A DNA stretch of 30,276 nucleotides from positions 1 to 30,276 of IMG/VR virus record IMGVR_UViG_3300040751_001206, one strand, 5' to 3'. The stretch comes from a virus. The notes beneath the pieces are model-generated. The model was not told where the DNA came from and made no database searches. It saw only the letters and a list, made by a program, of their open reading frames with translations. Each line of letters starts with the position of its first letter. The first letter of the stretch is position 1. Both the position numbers and the translations under genes were made by a program. This document shows positions 14,901 to 23,081 of this stretch, piece after piece.

Positions 14901-16463
14901 AGCCAGCGGATTCAGACGGGAAACCAAACCCCTGTCAGCATCCCTGAAAGCACCAACCGTGTCCTTCTTAGCAACCTCGGCAACCATGCGGTTCGCCGTC
15001 GAATCAGCAACACCAAGATCAACCAGCCGCTTCTTGACCGTTGCCTCACGAACCGCCTGACCAGCAAACCCGACGTACCTGTCCAAGATGACAGCAAGAT
15101 CAGACTCCAACACATCGGCGTCACCGATCACATCGCCAAACACGCGACGCATCTCCATGTTGATCTCACCGATCGTGCCCCGACCAAAATCAACCTGACG
15201 GCCAGCAAGCCTGTGCTTGCCACCCACCAACACGCGTCCCTCCGCAATCTGCGAACCACGAACCCTGTCCGTCGTAATCCCCAACACACGACGGAGATCG
15301 GCACCCAACTCGTCACCAGCGTCGATCACGCCACGACCCTCATCGGTCCACACGTGAGGCACATAGTTCTCGCGGTACGCGATGTTCGCCCCGAACTCGT
15401 CGTTCAACACCCCCGACCCGTTCGGCCCAACCAACCCATCGAACCACTGGCGTACACGGGCCAACACGGGAGAGTTCGCCTGCCCCTCCTCCAACGCGAC
15501 AACACCCAAACGGCGTGTCTCGTCATCCATCTCGTCAACAATTTGCTTCGCCTCTCGGCCCGCCTCGTTCGCCACACGGCCAGCCGCCGCATCACCACGA
15601 CGCACACTGCCGATAAACGCCGCCGCCTCCGTCGCCGTCTGCGGACCACGACCAGTCGTCAACTTCGTGACAGCCTCAACCAAATTTTCGTCAACACGAG
15701 CATCACGAATACGGGAACCAACACGTGACTGGTTGTAGCCAGCGCGAATCCCAGAAAGCCTGCCACCGACAGCATCAGCCAAACCTTGAGTACCAGCAAT
15801 CCGCTGCCCCATAAAACGCACACCAGAACGCGGCAAGTTGTTCGCCACCCGCTCCGCATCAGTCAAACCAGCCAACCCGCGTGCACCAGCCCGCTGAACA
15901 ATCTCCTCCGCAACACCATCAGCAGCCAACCGTTGCGCCAACGCCACACGGCCAGCACGCGACGCGAACGGGGCAGTGCCCAACGTCATATACGTCAACG
16001 GGTCCGTCGCAACATCACCAGCGAAACCAATCAAACGGTCAGCCCACTTGCTGCCAGTGATCTTCCCGTCCTCACCAGCCAACGCGGTGCCAACCCCGTA
16101 CGTCGGGTCCTTCACCTTGTCCAACCAATCCGCAAACGGATTGGTGCCGATCTCGCCACTGTCACTAAGGACAGCATCAGCCGTAGCAACAATCGCCCGC
16201 TGCGGGACACTGAGAAGATTCAACGGTGCCAACACCGTCTGAACCACACGGTTCCCCAGCACAGGCGCAGCAATGCGGGTCAACAAATTCGGCTTGACCC
16301 CACCAGACGACTCTGAACGCTGCCGCAACAACTCAGCGGCCTGAACGCCCAGATCATCCAGCCGTGTCACCCCTGGCCGTCCCGCCGCACCAGCGGTCGG
16401 ACGACTCAGATTCGTGGAACGCGTAGACCTGATCGCATCAAGAACATCGTTCGATACAGCCAT
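11928..16463 (-). CDS. Giant ejection-type virion protein with embedded PARP-like ADP-ribosyltransferase domain
   Basis: At 1511 residues it is the largest gene and the last of the late operon. It follows the nozzle and three Ala/Gln-rich helical proteins, the place where podoviruses encode proteins ejected with DNA. Residues about 560-860 are long charged coiled coils. At about 898-1000 lies an ART signature: VVYHGTTADNAAGI (His903), GRGIYLAATPEDAAMYA (Tyr938) and LLPEGASY (Glu992). This resembles the H-Y-E layout of PARPs (HGS...GKGIYFA...A.YC), with the same His-Tyr spacing. Later, RFHARNLMSAVFMNATHG and LIPFWTFFSRNVPMQ resemble C-terminal parts of large phage polyvalent or ejection proteins and may contact membrane. 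No lysozyme motif seen. The ATG follows GGTAATAGGC, part of the recurrent leader motif. Confidence 0.75.
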   Translation of the reverse strand: MAVSNDVLDAIRSTRSTNLSRPTAGAAGRPGVTRLDDLGVQAAELLRQRSESSGGVKPNLLTRIAAPVLGNRVVQTVLAPLNLLSVPQRAIVATADAVLSDSGEIGTNPFADWLDKVKDPTYGVGTALAGEDGKITGSKWADRLIGFAGDVATDPLTYMTLGTAPFASRAGRVALAQRLAADGVAEEIVQRAGARGLAGLTDAERVANNLPRSGVRFMGQRIAGTQGLADAVGGRLSGIRAGYNQSRVGSRIRDARVDENLVEAVTKLTTGRGPQTATEAAAFIGSVRRGDAAAGRVANEAGREAKQIVDEMDDETRRLGVVALEEGQANSPVLARVRQWFDGLVGPNGSGVLNDEFGANIAYRENYVPHVWTDEGRGVIDAGDELGADLRRVLGITTDRVRGSQIAEGRVLVGGKHRLAGRQVDFGRGTIGEINMEMRRVFGDVIGDADVLESDLAVILDRYVGFAGQAVREATVKKRLVDLGVADSTANRMVAEVAKKDTVGAFRDADRGLVSRLNPLAARQRQAEARVNQKIDGVVSRYRKRNAARLAALGDAAADEADRVGIELNNVTERLRDPSRREGALATLEKSVADLDAVLGDIEREVVEATAAARAGRRNNRRRLVARQRVLQSERDELSSVLGELRVVENDLALSAEPTVLAPLADDPARMRDRRAATQRTLDELPPTQDGRYTPYGVRRAAAGVEETATTERVLPPATPETVARAQGRRADLLAQLEEMGAARRLEGPVPEGQAPLYEVLPRNLDRQARLDAGRVIINGAEVRDIELELIRQSGQVVDSRLRQAVSDLNQWTEVRDNLQRITETARRFVDEEKAVPKARRAAQSQREREAFVESVIRLLDPNNAATASGLRGSTAMARPAQVRAEMELFDSLPDTSWVVVYHGTTADNAAGIAAGDVAGFVPRADDVSGVTRGRGIYLAATPEDAAMYAGEGGRVVRLHVRKGDIVAPPESSGRTVGEALYYPSTGALLPEGASYRFAGEQTRDSVVFSFGFGESSNAALSAAVRAGVGTPEGDLTYGILADYYRLESELLELTQQVDAVRLDRVRLAEGKRAAKAGDWESANQILEMVADGQFHVVYRTMLEDGWKEISERLGIAVPDRMLGMLEQLPKTQREMNALWKMWDRYIQFFKTYATLSPRFHARNLMSAVFMNATHGVSVDSMNAGFKLWNRYMADPAIYRSLSPTEQQVIEAVLASGAGQFDELGRAAVGSALTQNRVTNASYKAGQYVEGWVRAGMAWDSVVRQGNGLDEAIARIEFVHFIYSDSSKLDQAARRLIPFWTFFSRNVPMQVQTMWTRPRMYNLYSSAMRNIDDSEEGDVVPSYLRDQGAVKLPFGDNLYLAPDIGFNRLREDLAKLSPEGFPRLASDTIAPLRLAIEGLAGKRLYNDQPFRDDRVVPVSGPKAALLPLMALLGGVTEDSAGRLAYTDFANYATESLVPTLGQLERLFPQEEKNQQRRVSNVLGFLTGSPVRQVTQKDIENELYRRGLAERR

Positions 16464-16468
16464 GCCTA

Positions 16469-17707
16469 TTACCGAGTGATCGCCCCAACGATCGACGCAA
16501 TCTGATCGCTAGACAAACGAACCTTCGGGCGGGCAACCGCCGTCGACGCCGACTGCTTCTCTGTCGGTGTTGCCACCGCCGCCAGCAACGCCCGCTGATT
16601 ATCCAGATACTTCTCGGCAGCCGTCGTTCCACGCGTGTTCCGAGCCACATCTAGGCGACGGTCACGTTCAGCCTGATCGGCCTCACGCTGACGGGCAATC
16701 GCCGCCTGCTCCGAACGGGTCCCCTGCACAAAGTTTCGTTCCTTCTTGTCCGCAGCAGAAATGCCCGCCATCGCCCTGATCGTCGTGTCATCCAACACGG
16801 TCCGCTTCATCGACGGAGCAACCTTCGGTGCGTTCGGGGCAGACACAGCGTCAACTGTGCGGGCAACATACGGTCGCTCAGGATCAAACTCAAAGTTCGA
16901 CCGAGACTCTCCCGCATACTGGCGTGAACCAGAACGCATCTCATTCGCCATACGAAGCGCAGCAGCCAAATCTTTCCGATCGCCAGCCGTCTCACGCATC
17001 GCCTCAACCTGACGCCCCGTGTAATCACGAGACATTTGAGACGACTTCGACTCCTTCGACATCCAATCGTTGGCAGCCTTCAACGCTTCCTCACGGGCCG
17101 TATCCCGATACATTTCGGGATCGGCCAGCACACCAGTGATCCCCAGTTCACCCAACGCCTTGCGACGATCTGCGTCAGAGACAACCTCATACAGTTGCCC
17201 ATCCACACTCTTGATCTCACCCAACGCCTGACGGCGAGATAAGTCCTGCGCAGCGTTGTACTGCTGCTGAAACACCTTCGCCACAGCCTTGATGCCGTCG
17301 ATCTCAAACCCGCGAGCAGTCCTCGCATCAGACGACAACGACGAATCGTCATACAACGCAGCCTTCTGCTGGGCGGCCCACTGCTCGGGATCAACCCCAG
17401 CCATCACAGACTCGAAAGCCAACTGCGCCACAGGATCAGACGCATACGCAGCCTGCGTCGCCTCATAGTCAATGTTTGCCAACTGGTCCGCAGCCAACGG
17501 ACGCAACATCGAATCCTCAACCGCCTGCTGCAACGCGTCAAACGGCATCGTCCCCAACGACACCGACAACGGCAAACCCATCGACTGGGGCGAGAACAAA
17601 TCCTGCAACGTGTTCAGATTCGTGCCACCAGAATTGCTGTTCAACAACGCCAGCAACGCCGACACCGTGGTGATATCACCAATCGACTGGGCGTCCTCCC
17701 CAGCCAT
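16469..17707 (-). CDS. Ejection-type structural protein
   Basis: 412 residues, rich in Ala, Gln, Asp and Arg and mostly helical, with no signal peptide or enzyme motif. The N-terminus is Asn/Leu-rich (ALLALLNSNSGGTNLNTLQD); the C-terminal third is charged (EQAAIARQREADQAERDRRL). It lies between the other Ala-rich protein and the giant ART-bearing protein. By position and composition it resembles the internal core/ejection proteins of T7 and P22 type phages. The start overlaps the previous stop (TGATG). Confidence 0.6.
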   Translation of the reverse strand: MAGEDAQSIGDITTVSALLALLNSNSGGTNLNTLQDLFSPQSMGLPLSVSLGTMPFDALQQAVEDSMLRPLAADQLANIDYEATQAAYASDPVAQLAFESVMAGVDPEQWAAQQKAALYDDSSLSSDARTARGFEIDGIKAVAKVFQQQYNAAQDLSRRQALGEIKSVDGQLYEVVSDADRRKALGELGITGVLADPEMYRDTAREEALKAANDWMSKESKSSQMSRDYTGRQVEAMRETAGDRKDLAAALRMANEMRSGSRQYAGESRSNFEFDPERPYVARTVDAVSAPNAPKVAPSMKRTVLDDTTIRAMAGISAADKKERNFVQGTRSEQAAIARQREADQAERDRRLDVARNTRGTTAAEKYLDNQRALLAAVATPTEKQSASTAVARPKVRLSSDQIASIVGAITR

Positions 17708-18885
17708 CAGGAAGCACCCGCCAACACACTTGACGCAGGCACACCCAACGCCTGAGCAAACGCCGTCACCAACTCAACGACCGACGCAGGATCAAGGTCG
17801 CCGCCATAAGCATTCAGAATGTTGTTCAACAGATTCACCTGAGTGTTCTGCTGATTGGTGTCATACGCCTGCGTGGCCGTCGCCTCCTGCAACATCGCAT
17901 CCGCAACCGACCCCGCCTGATCGTTCTGGAAACCAATCAGATCACCAGTCAACCCGTACTGCTGACCCAACTGTGTCAACGTCATGTTCGTGATCTGGTC
18001 ACGAATCGCCTGCTCCTCAGCCGACTGCTGAGACAGCATCCCAGCACGAACCGCGTTCTCCTGACCAGCAAGATCGCTCGCAAACCCAGCCCGCATCAAC
18101 GCCAAATCAGCCAAACGAGAATCGTTCGCCTGCTGGTAACTCGCCCCCAACGTCCCCAACGAGTTAGCCAACGCCGCGTCATACGCGGCGTTGTTCGCCG
18201 CCTCCAAATCAACCAGCGCCTGAGACTGCGACGGATCAACACCAGTCGCCTCAAGATATGCGGCCAACGGGTTACCTGCCGACGCAGATGTGGATGGGGT
18301 CATCGACGCATACGGGTTGACAGCGTTCTGCAACACCAACGCCGCGTTGTCCATGTTCTGGTTGCCCAACGACTGCTGCTCTGCGACACGGTTGGCCAGA
18401 TTGGCCAACTGGTCGCCCCAGAACGTGCCACGTTCATCCAGTCGTCCCTGCAACCCACCCACAGCGTCGCCATAGGCAGTACCGATCTGAGAGATCAGAT
18501 CGTTGTACCGAGACACACCGTCAGCGGTGTTGCTATTCAGCGATCCATACAGGTTCTGGTAGATGGCAGCCAGCGGATTCGGCTTCGCCGTCTCCATCAA
18601 CGGCGCAGACCCTCCCGCCACAGATGTCGCAGCCGCAGGCTTCTTGATCGGAGGCTTGTTCAGGTTGAACGGCTTCATAGTGGCCGAATCAACACCGATC
18701 GCACCCAGTTCCGCTGAGGCGTAACCACTGGTGTCGGCGGGCACCGTTGGCTTCGGCTTCGTCGTCGGCTTCGGTGTTGCGTACGACCATCCAGAACCGT
18801 CATAGCCGACGCCAGAAGGCGTGCCAGCAAGATTCTTTCTTCCCAAACGGATCAACGCGCCAGAAGTAGGACTCATCTTGACCAT
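17707..18885 (-). CDS. Ejection-type structural protein
   Basis: A TTG three bases after the previous start region (18891) and ATG codons at 18885 and 18876 are candidates; GGGGAG/GAGG upstream favours 18885. About 392 residues: a Pro/Lys/Thr-rich N-terminal part (PKPTTKPKPTVPAD), then a long Ala/Gln/Asn/Leu helical body (QSQALVDLEAANNAAYDAAL). It lacks cysteines and membrane segments. Composition and position between nozzle and giant protein suggest an ejected core protein. Confidence 0.6.
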   Translation of the reverse strand: MVKMSPTSGALIRLGRKNLAGTPSGVGYDGSGWSYATPKPTTKPKPTVPADTSGYASAELGAIGVDSATMKPFNLNKPPIKKPAAATSVAGGSAPLMETAKPNPLAAIYQNLYGSLNSNTADGVSRYNDLISQIGTAYGDAVGGLQGRLDERGTFWGDQLANLANRVAEQQSLGNQNMDNAALVLQNAVNPYASMTPSTSASAGNPLAAYLEATGVDPSQSQALVDLEAANNAAYDAALANSLGTLGASYQQANDSRLADLALMRAGFASDLAGQENAVRAGMLSQQSAEEQAIRDQITNMTLTQLGQQYGLTGDLIGFQNDQAGSVADAMLQEATATQAYDTNQQNTQVNLLNNILNAYGGDLDPASVVELVTAFAQALGVPASSVLAGAS

Positions 18886-18887
18886 CC

Positions 18888-19322
18888 TCAACTCCCCAGA
18901 AACGGGTAATACTGCGACAACTGGGCGAACAAAGAGTTGATGGAGTTCGTCTTGTCCAACTCCAACTCTTTCAGCAACGTGTCGTACGCCGCCTGAGCAT
19001 TCACCTTCTCCAAATCCAACTGCGTCGTCTCATCACGCGTCTGATTCATGATGTCCTGACGGCCCTGAGCGGACTGCGTAGCGAAATCAGACACCCCGCT
19101 TTTCCGCACTCCACTGTTACGCAAACCCCGCTGCGAATAAGCAGACGCCAACTTCGACAAACTCTTCGACGTAACCGTGTCAAAGTCCCGCAAATTGCGC
19201 TGCCCACGCTGCTGCGACAAACGGCGCGCAAAGTCGTTCATGGCAGTAGTAGCGCCGTACTCCAGCGCCCCAGAACGCAAGCGCTTTGCCGCGTCCAATC
19301 CGAGATTCGTGAAATCTGCCAT
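18888..19322 (-). CDS. Small ejection-type / internal virion protein
   Basis: I use the ATG rather than the GTG one codon upstream. The 144-residue product is helical and rich in Gln, Ser, Arg and Ala (MNDFARRLSQQRGQRNLRDF). It has a C-terminal coiled region (QLDLEKVNAQAAYDTLLKEL). It is the first of four consecutive genes downstream of the tail-nozzle gene, resembling the small first member of the T7 gp14-15-16 or P22 gp7-20-16 sets in size order. This is an analogy in layout, not sequence homology that I can show. Confidence 0.55.
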   Translation of the reverse strand: MADFTNLGLDAAKRLRSGALEYGATTAMNDFARRLSQQRGQRNLRDFDTVTSKSLSKLASAYSQRGLRNSGVRKSGVSDFATQSAQGRQDIMNQTRDETTQLDLEKVNAQAAYDTLLKELELDKTNSINSLFAQLSQYYPFLGS

Positions 19323-19343
19323 CACCTATTACCCGTTTCGTTA
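19323..19343 (-). promoter_or_regulatory. Recurrent leader motif, copy B
   Basis: On the minus strand: TAACGAAACG-GGTAATAGGTG, then ATG. It begins with the TAA stop of the 45-aa gene and ends at the start of the next gene. It is the fullest copy of the motif. Confidence 0.5.
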
Positions 19344-19478
19344 CAGGCCGCCCGCATCCAAACGGGCACGCAACCGCTCAATCTCCTGAGACAAAGCGAG
19401 AATGATCTGACGCAACACCACCGCATCGGCCCCCTTCAGGCGGGCCAGATTCGGCGGCACCGTGAACTTGTTCGCCAT
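19341..19478 (-). CDS. Tiny coiled-coil protein (45 aa)
   Basis: A short gene fitting exactly between the nozzle and ejection genes. Its ATG shares a base with the nozzle stop (TGATG) and its TAA starts leader motif B. The product (MANKFTVPPNLARLKGADAV...) continues as an amphipathic helix with leucines in heptad order (LRQIILALSQEIERLRARLD). It may be a small virion or chaperone protein; function unknown. Confidence 0.6.
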   Translation of the reverse strand: MANKFTVPPNLARLKGADAVVLRQIILALSQEIERLRARLDAGGL

Positions 19479-21133
19479 CAGATACGGCTCCTACGAGGGT
19501 TGAACTTGTAGGTAATGCCGTTCACACCCCACGGTTTCCCCGACGGTCCAGACACCTTCAACTGGACAGCGCTCGCCAACCCCAGATTCGACCCCTTCAC
19601 AAGATCGGAACCCAAATCGGGCTGCACCCATGACTCGTAACCGCCAGAGAACTCCGCTCCCGTGAAATCCAACGTGAACGTGCGTGCCGTAACCGTCCGA
19701 TCCCAGTCATGGAAAACGTCGACCGTCAACTGGGTGTCCGCACCCAACTGTCGGACAAGGAACTGTGGACGCCGCCAGAACTTCCGCAACGAAGTCGTCC
19801 CCGCATCCTGCCATTTCGTCACGTAATACGACTCCATGTCGGCAGCAACACCACCGATCGTGTCCTGATAGGCGTCGCGTTCTGCTCGCAACACCCACGG
19901 TTTCACAGGATGCAGAAACACGGGGATGTTCAACCCGCTCGCATCAACCCAGTCAGCACCGCCAGCGAACCCGTATCCGTCAGCCAACTTGTAACGAACC
20001 CATGCGCCGCCAGAACCAACCGTCTCGTCCCACACAAACGTCGACGTGGGCACATCGGCACGAACCGCACCGTCATACTTCAACTCGTCGTCGTCAAAAG
20101 AGAACCCTGACTGGTCGTAATCCTCCACGCTGTCAGGATCAACACCGACAGGGAGACTCAGATGAACCTTGCGACCCACATACGACAGGTACACGCCGTC
20201 CAATGACGTGTCATTGAAATCACCGCTGTCCAACACGGGACGCATCGGAGTGAACAGATCAGTGAACGACGACCCGTCCCACGTGAACAAACCTTGCGGC
20301 CAACTGAAAAAGAACACGTTGCGTTCCGTCGCAGCGACAGCCTGCGGCGACACCGCCCCAGCCTGATTCGTCAACTGCACCAACTGGAACGTGTCCTCGT
20401 CATAGCCAAGCACAGCGAACACCGCACGAGGCTTGAACACGAGCAACTGGTCGCCGAACGACACAATCGACGTGATTCCACGGCCACCGCCAACAACGTC
20501 GATGTAATCCAACTCTCGCCACGACTCAGGCAAACCAGCCTGCGAGAAACGAATCCGATCGGGATACGACGTGTACGCCGCCCCATCCCACTCGTGCACA
20601 TAGCCAGCCCACACCCGATCCGCATGAGTAGTGATGTGCTCACACCTCGGCGCGTGAGTACCCGCAGCATTCGTCGCCTGCCAACGTCCCGTGCCGCTAG
20701 AGGTCAACAGATTCAGAATCGTGCCGTTCCACTTGAACACAGCGTTCGACTCACCCGCAGACCCGTACACGTACGACACGTTGCTGTTATGCCACGGTGC
20801 GAACTGGGCACCATGCGTCGCATTCACCGTCACACCAATGTCAGTGAACGTGCCATCCTCAGTCCAGAACACCTTGTTGTTTGCCGACAGCAACAACTGG
20901 CGTGCGTTCCCATCCCACGCAAACGCACGAGACGGCGCAAACGCATCGGCACCAATCCCACCGATCGCCGCCGAGTTGTAATCCGAGAAACCTGTGCGTT
21001 GAGAGAAACCACCACGAGGGTCCACATCCACGTTCAACAAATCAGGCGACTCGTTATCAGCCAACTGGTAGGCGTCAGCCCGATAGTTCAAGCCGCCCGT
21101 GAAATCGTTGATCTGGATGCCCTCGGTAGCCAT
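19478..21133 (-). CDS. Tail-nozzle-like beta-rich protein
   Basis: 551 residues, almost all beta strand with many Trp/Tyr/Asp-Gly turns (FKWNGTILNLLTSSGTGRW; SFGDQLLVFKPRAVFAVLGY). The N-terminal INDFTGGLNYRADAYQLADNE is the typical opening of podoviral tail nozzle proteins (T7 gp12 / P22 gp10 type beta-propellers). It probably forms the distal tube to which fibres or spikes attach. Located right after the connector-like gene and overlapping its stop, as in other podoviruses. Confidence 0.75.
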   Translation of the reverse strand: MATEGIQINDFTGGLNYRADAYQLADNESPDLLNVDVDPRGGFSQRTGFSDYNSAAIGGIGADAFAPSRAFAWDGNARQLLLSANNKVFWTEDGTFTDIGVTVNATHGAQFAPWHNSNVSYVYGSAGESNAVFKWNGTILNLLTSSGTGRWQATNAAGTHAPRCEHITTHADRVWAGYVHEWDGAAYTSYPDRIRFSQAGLPESWRELDYIDVVGGGRGITSIVSFGDQLLVFKPRAVFAVLGYDEDTFQLVQLTNQAGAVSPQAVAATERNVFFFSWPQGLFTWDGSSFTDLFTPMRPVLDSGDFNDTSLDGVYLSYVGRKVHLSLPVGVDPDSVEDYDQSGFSFDDDELKYDGAVRADVPTSTFVWDETVGSGGAWVRYKLADGYGFAGGADWVDASGLNIPVFLHPVKPWVLRAERDAYQDTIGGVAADMESYYVTKWQDAGTTSLRKFWRRPQFLVRQLGADTQLTVDVFHDWDRTVTARTFTLDFTGAEFSGGYESWVQPDLGSDLVKGSNLGLASAVQLKVSGPSGKPWGVNGITYKFNPRRSRI

Positions 21134-21813
21134 CAGTAGTACATCGGTTGCTGGTGACCAGTAGACGAATCATGGAAACGCGACCCAGAGAACACCAACG
21201 GTCTGTGGGAGGGGACACGCAGAACGTCGGCAGCAGCCAAACGAACCGACTCGTCAAACGACTGACGGTAAAACGATGACACCTCCAGTTCCTCCTGCAA
21301 CTGGTACACCTGAGCAATCGCGTAATACACAAGCGACTGGTGGAGCCGATCATCGGCATCCACCTCGGTGGCATCAGACTGATACCACGCTGTTGGTTTG
21401 CGGTAACCCCGCAAACTCAACTGCTCCGCACTGTCGGGTTTCGGCCACAGATACAACTGCTGCTGCCACACAGAGAAATGTCGTGGCACCCCAGCAATGT
21501 CATTCGCCCCCAACCACAGGGCCTCGCCATCCGCATGGTCAATCATCGTGAGACGAGAACCACCAGACGTGTTGTCGACAATCGACGTGATCTCACGAAC
21601 ATCGCCAGTGCCGATGTCTGCGATCGGATAAGCAGCCTGATCCGCAACCGTGGTCAACGTCCACGACTTCTCCAGAAACGGCCAGCGACGATCCAACGCA
21701 ATGATCCGCTCAAAGCCGTCAACCACATACATGCTCAACAAGGCGTCAGAAAGATCGGTGGAATCCATGTCCACCACCTCGCGCACCTTCGCACGAATCT
21801 CACTCAGATTCAT
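21133..21813 (-). CDS. Head-tail connector / adaptor protein
   Basis: 226 residues. The helical N-terminus (LSEIRAKVREVVDMDSTDLS, DALLSMYVVDGFERI) followed by a beta part (FSVWQQQLYLWPKPDSAEQL) and C-terminal helices is the pattern of podoviral adaptor proteins (T7 gp11 / P22 gp4 class). It sits between capsid and nozzle genes, as expected for a ring joining portal and nozzle. Start overlaps the upstream gene by 14 bases. Confidence 0.7.
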   Translation of the reverse strand: MNLSEIRAKVREVVDMDSTDLSDALLSMYVVDGFERIIALDRRWPFLEKSWTLTTVADQAAYPIADIGTGDVREITSIVDNTSGGSRLTMIDHADGEALWLGANDIAGVPRHFSVWQQQLYLWPKPDSAEQLSLRGYRKPTAWYQSDATEVDADDRLHQSLVYYAIAQVYQLQEELEVSSFYRQSFDESVRLAAADVLRVPSHRPLVFSGSRFHDSSTGHQQPMYY

Positions 21814-22042
21814 CCGACCCCACCTTCGCCTTCGCTACCGACCTGAGGTGCCCCATGCAGTAATCGGTCCCCTTCGCCTTGAAGCCCTGACATGGGTTGC
21901 CGCCCGTCGGATACGCACAATGGCGGTCATCGAACGGCATCCCCCCAGCAGGAGCAGGACGTGACCCCTCTGGAGCAGCGGCAAAACGCGAACCACGAGA
22001 AGCAGGTTCGCCGTAAAGAGAGTGAGCAGGCACAGCAGTCAT
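21800..22042 (-). CDS. Small zinc-binding-type protein
   Basis: I use the ATG one codon inside the possible GTG. The 80-residue product has a disordered Pro/Gly/Ala-rich N-terminus and a Cys/His cluster C-x9-C-x10-C-x2-H (HCAYPTGGNPCQGF, YCMGH). This compact motif is seen in small proteins beside phage head genes, but their job is not known to me. Leader motif C precedes it. Confidence 0.6.
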   Translation of the reverse strand: MTAVPAHSLYGEPASRGSRFAAAPEGSRPAPAGGMPFDDRHCAYPTGGNPCQGFKAKGTDYCMGHLRSVAKAKVGSDESE

Positions 22043-22063
22043 CACTTAGTACCTGTTTCGTTA
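22043..22063 (-). promoter_or_regulatory. Recurrent leader motif, copy C
   Basis: On the minus strand: TAACGAAACA-GGTACTAAGTG, then ATG. It differs from copy B at three positions. Here it lies in noncoding DNA rather than at a stop codon, downstream of the capsid-gene hairpin. Confidence 0.5.
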
Positions 22064-22071
22064 CGTCGAAC

Positions 22072-22095
22072 GGGGCGGGGGTTGCCCCCCGCCCC
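22072..22095 (-). terminator. GC hairpin after the capsid gene
   Basis: GGGGCGGGGG pairs with CCCCCGCCCC, ten pairs, around a four-base loop. It lies 25 bases past the major capsid stop. No T-run follows on the minus strand, so it may weaken rather than stop transcription, or protect the capsid mRNA. Confidence 0.55.
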
Positions 22096-22119
22096 GCTTG
22101 ACGACGTGCTGACGGACTA

Positions 22120-23064
22120 TCAGGCGGTACGGCCCGTCAACTTGCCCTGCTTCTTGCGGTTACGGACCGTGAGGTTGCCGTAGCAGAAGATCAGCGCATA
22201 GCGAGCGTCCATGTTCTCAGGACGGACAAACTCGGTCTGCGAGAACCACTTGTCGGAGTGGCCAACAAGGGTCAGGTACTTGCTGTTGATGAAGTACATG
22301 GTTCCCGACGGTGCATCCACGTCGTAGACGACGGGAGCGGCCTTGAACAGCAGGTTCTGGAACCCACTGTCTGCGGTCTTGGTGTCGGTGTACCGAAGTT
22401 GCGGCGTGAGCAGCGACTCGTACTTCTCAAACAGGGTCTGAGTGGTCAGGATCATGTCGGGATGGTCGTTGCCAACCGAGCAGGTGTTGTAGGCGGTGGT
22501 CATGTCGGCCTGAGTCAAAGCACCAGCGGTGCCCTCCTCGTAGGAGGCCCAGAAGCCGTTGCCCGCACCAGTCGGGTCAATGCCGCCGACAGCAGCGGTG
22601 GAGTCAACGAGGGCTTCCAGACCCAGCCAGTCCTTGCCGCCGTTGCCCGTGCCGTCTCCGAAGAACATGGCGTTGAAGCCTTCCTTCATCGACTCCTCGG
22701 CCTGCATCACCTTCGCTTCAAGCAGGTTCACGAGAGCCTGCTCACCGTTGTTCTTCGCCTCCTCAATGCCCGAGATCGCGATGGAAACGGCGTACTGCTT
22801 CCAGTCAAACTCGGCAGCAGAGATGCCTGACTGCGGCGTGAGTGAGATGGTGTCGTAACCCGAGAACGAGCCAACAGTGCTGTTCTCACCGTAAATCAGC
22901 GGCTCCACAATCTTGGTGCCGCCGTTCAGCATACGGATACGGCCCTTGTCCATCAGGTGGGCCGTGAGAGGACGTGCCTGAAACACGTTGTCGGTCAGTT
23001 GGTCGCGGTAGTTCGCGACAGTGGTTGCAAGAAGTTCTTGCAGGGAATCGCCGTGAATGGCCAT
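22120..23064 (-). CDS. Major capsid protein
   Basis: 314 residues, directly downstream of a scaffold-like gene and the portal. The N-terminus (SLQELLATTVANYRDQLTDN), the central WKQYAVSIAISGIEEAKNNG with EAKVMQAEESMKEGFNAMFF, and the later PDMILTTQTLFEKYESLL read like the spine helix and A-domain of an HK97-fold capsid protein. An AGGAG sits six bases before the ATG, a strong ribosome site fitting high expression, and a GC hairpin follows the gene. The other main candidate in the cluster (portal) is clearly distinct. Confidence 0.85.
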   Translation of the reverse strand: MAIHGDSLQELLATTVANYRDQLTDNVFQARPLTAHLMDKGRIRMLNGGTKIVEPLIYGENSTVGSFSGYDTISLTPQSGISAAEFDWKQYAVSIAISGIEEAKNNGEQALVNLLEAKVMQAEESMKEGFNAMFFGDGTGNGGKDWLGLEALVDSTAAVGGIDPTGAGNGFWASYEEGTAGALTQADMTTAYNTCSVGNDHPDMILTTQTLFEKYESLLTPQLRYTDTKTADSGFQNLLFKAAPVVYDVDAPSGTMYFINSKYLTLVGHSDKWFSQTEFVRPENMDARYALIFCYGNLTVRNRKKQGKLTGRTA

Positions 23065-23081
23065 TGTGTGCTCCTAGTGGA

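Noticed and set aside
13584-15728. 714-codon open frame on the + strand
   Set aside because: It lies entirely opposite the giant virion gene; its Arg/Thr/Ser/Gln-rich, domainless product is what high-G+C antisense frames give.
20294-21139. 281-codon + frame opposite the nozzle gene
   Set aside because: Arg/His/Thr-rich antisense shadow; the minus-strand protein has recognisable nozzle features.
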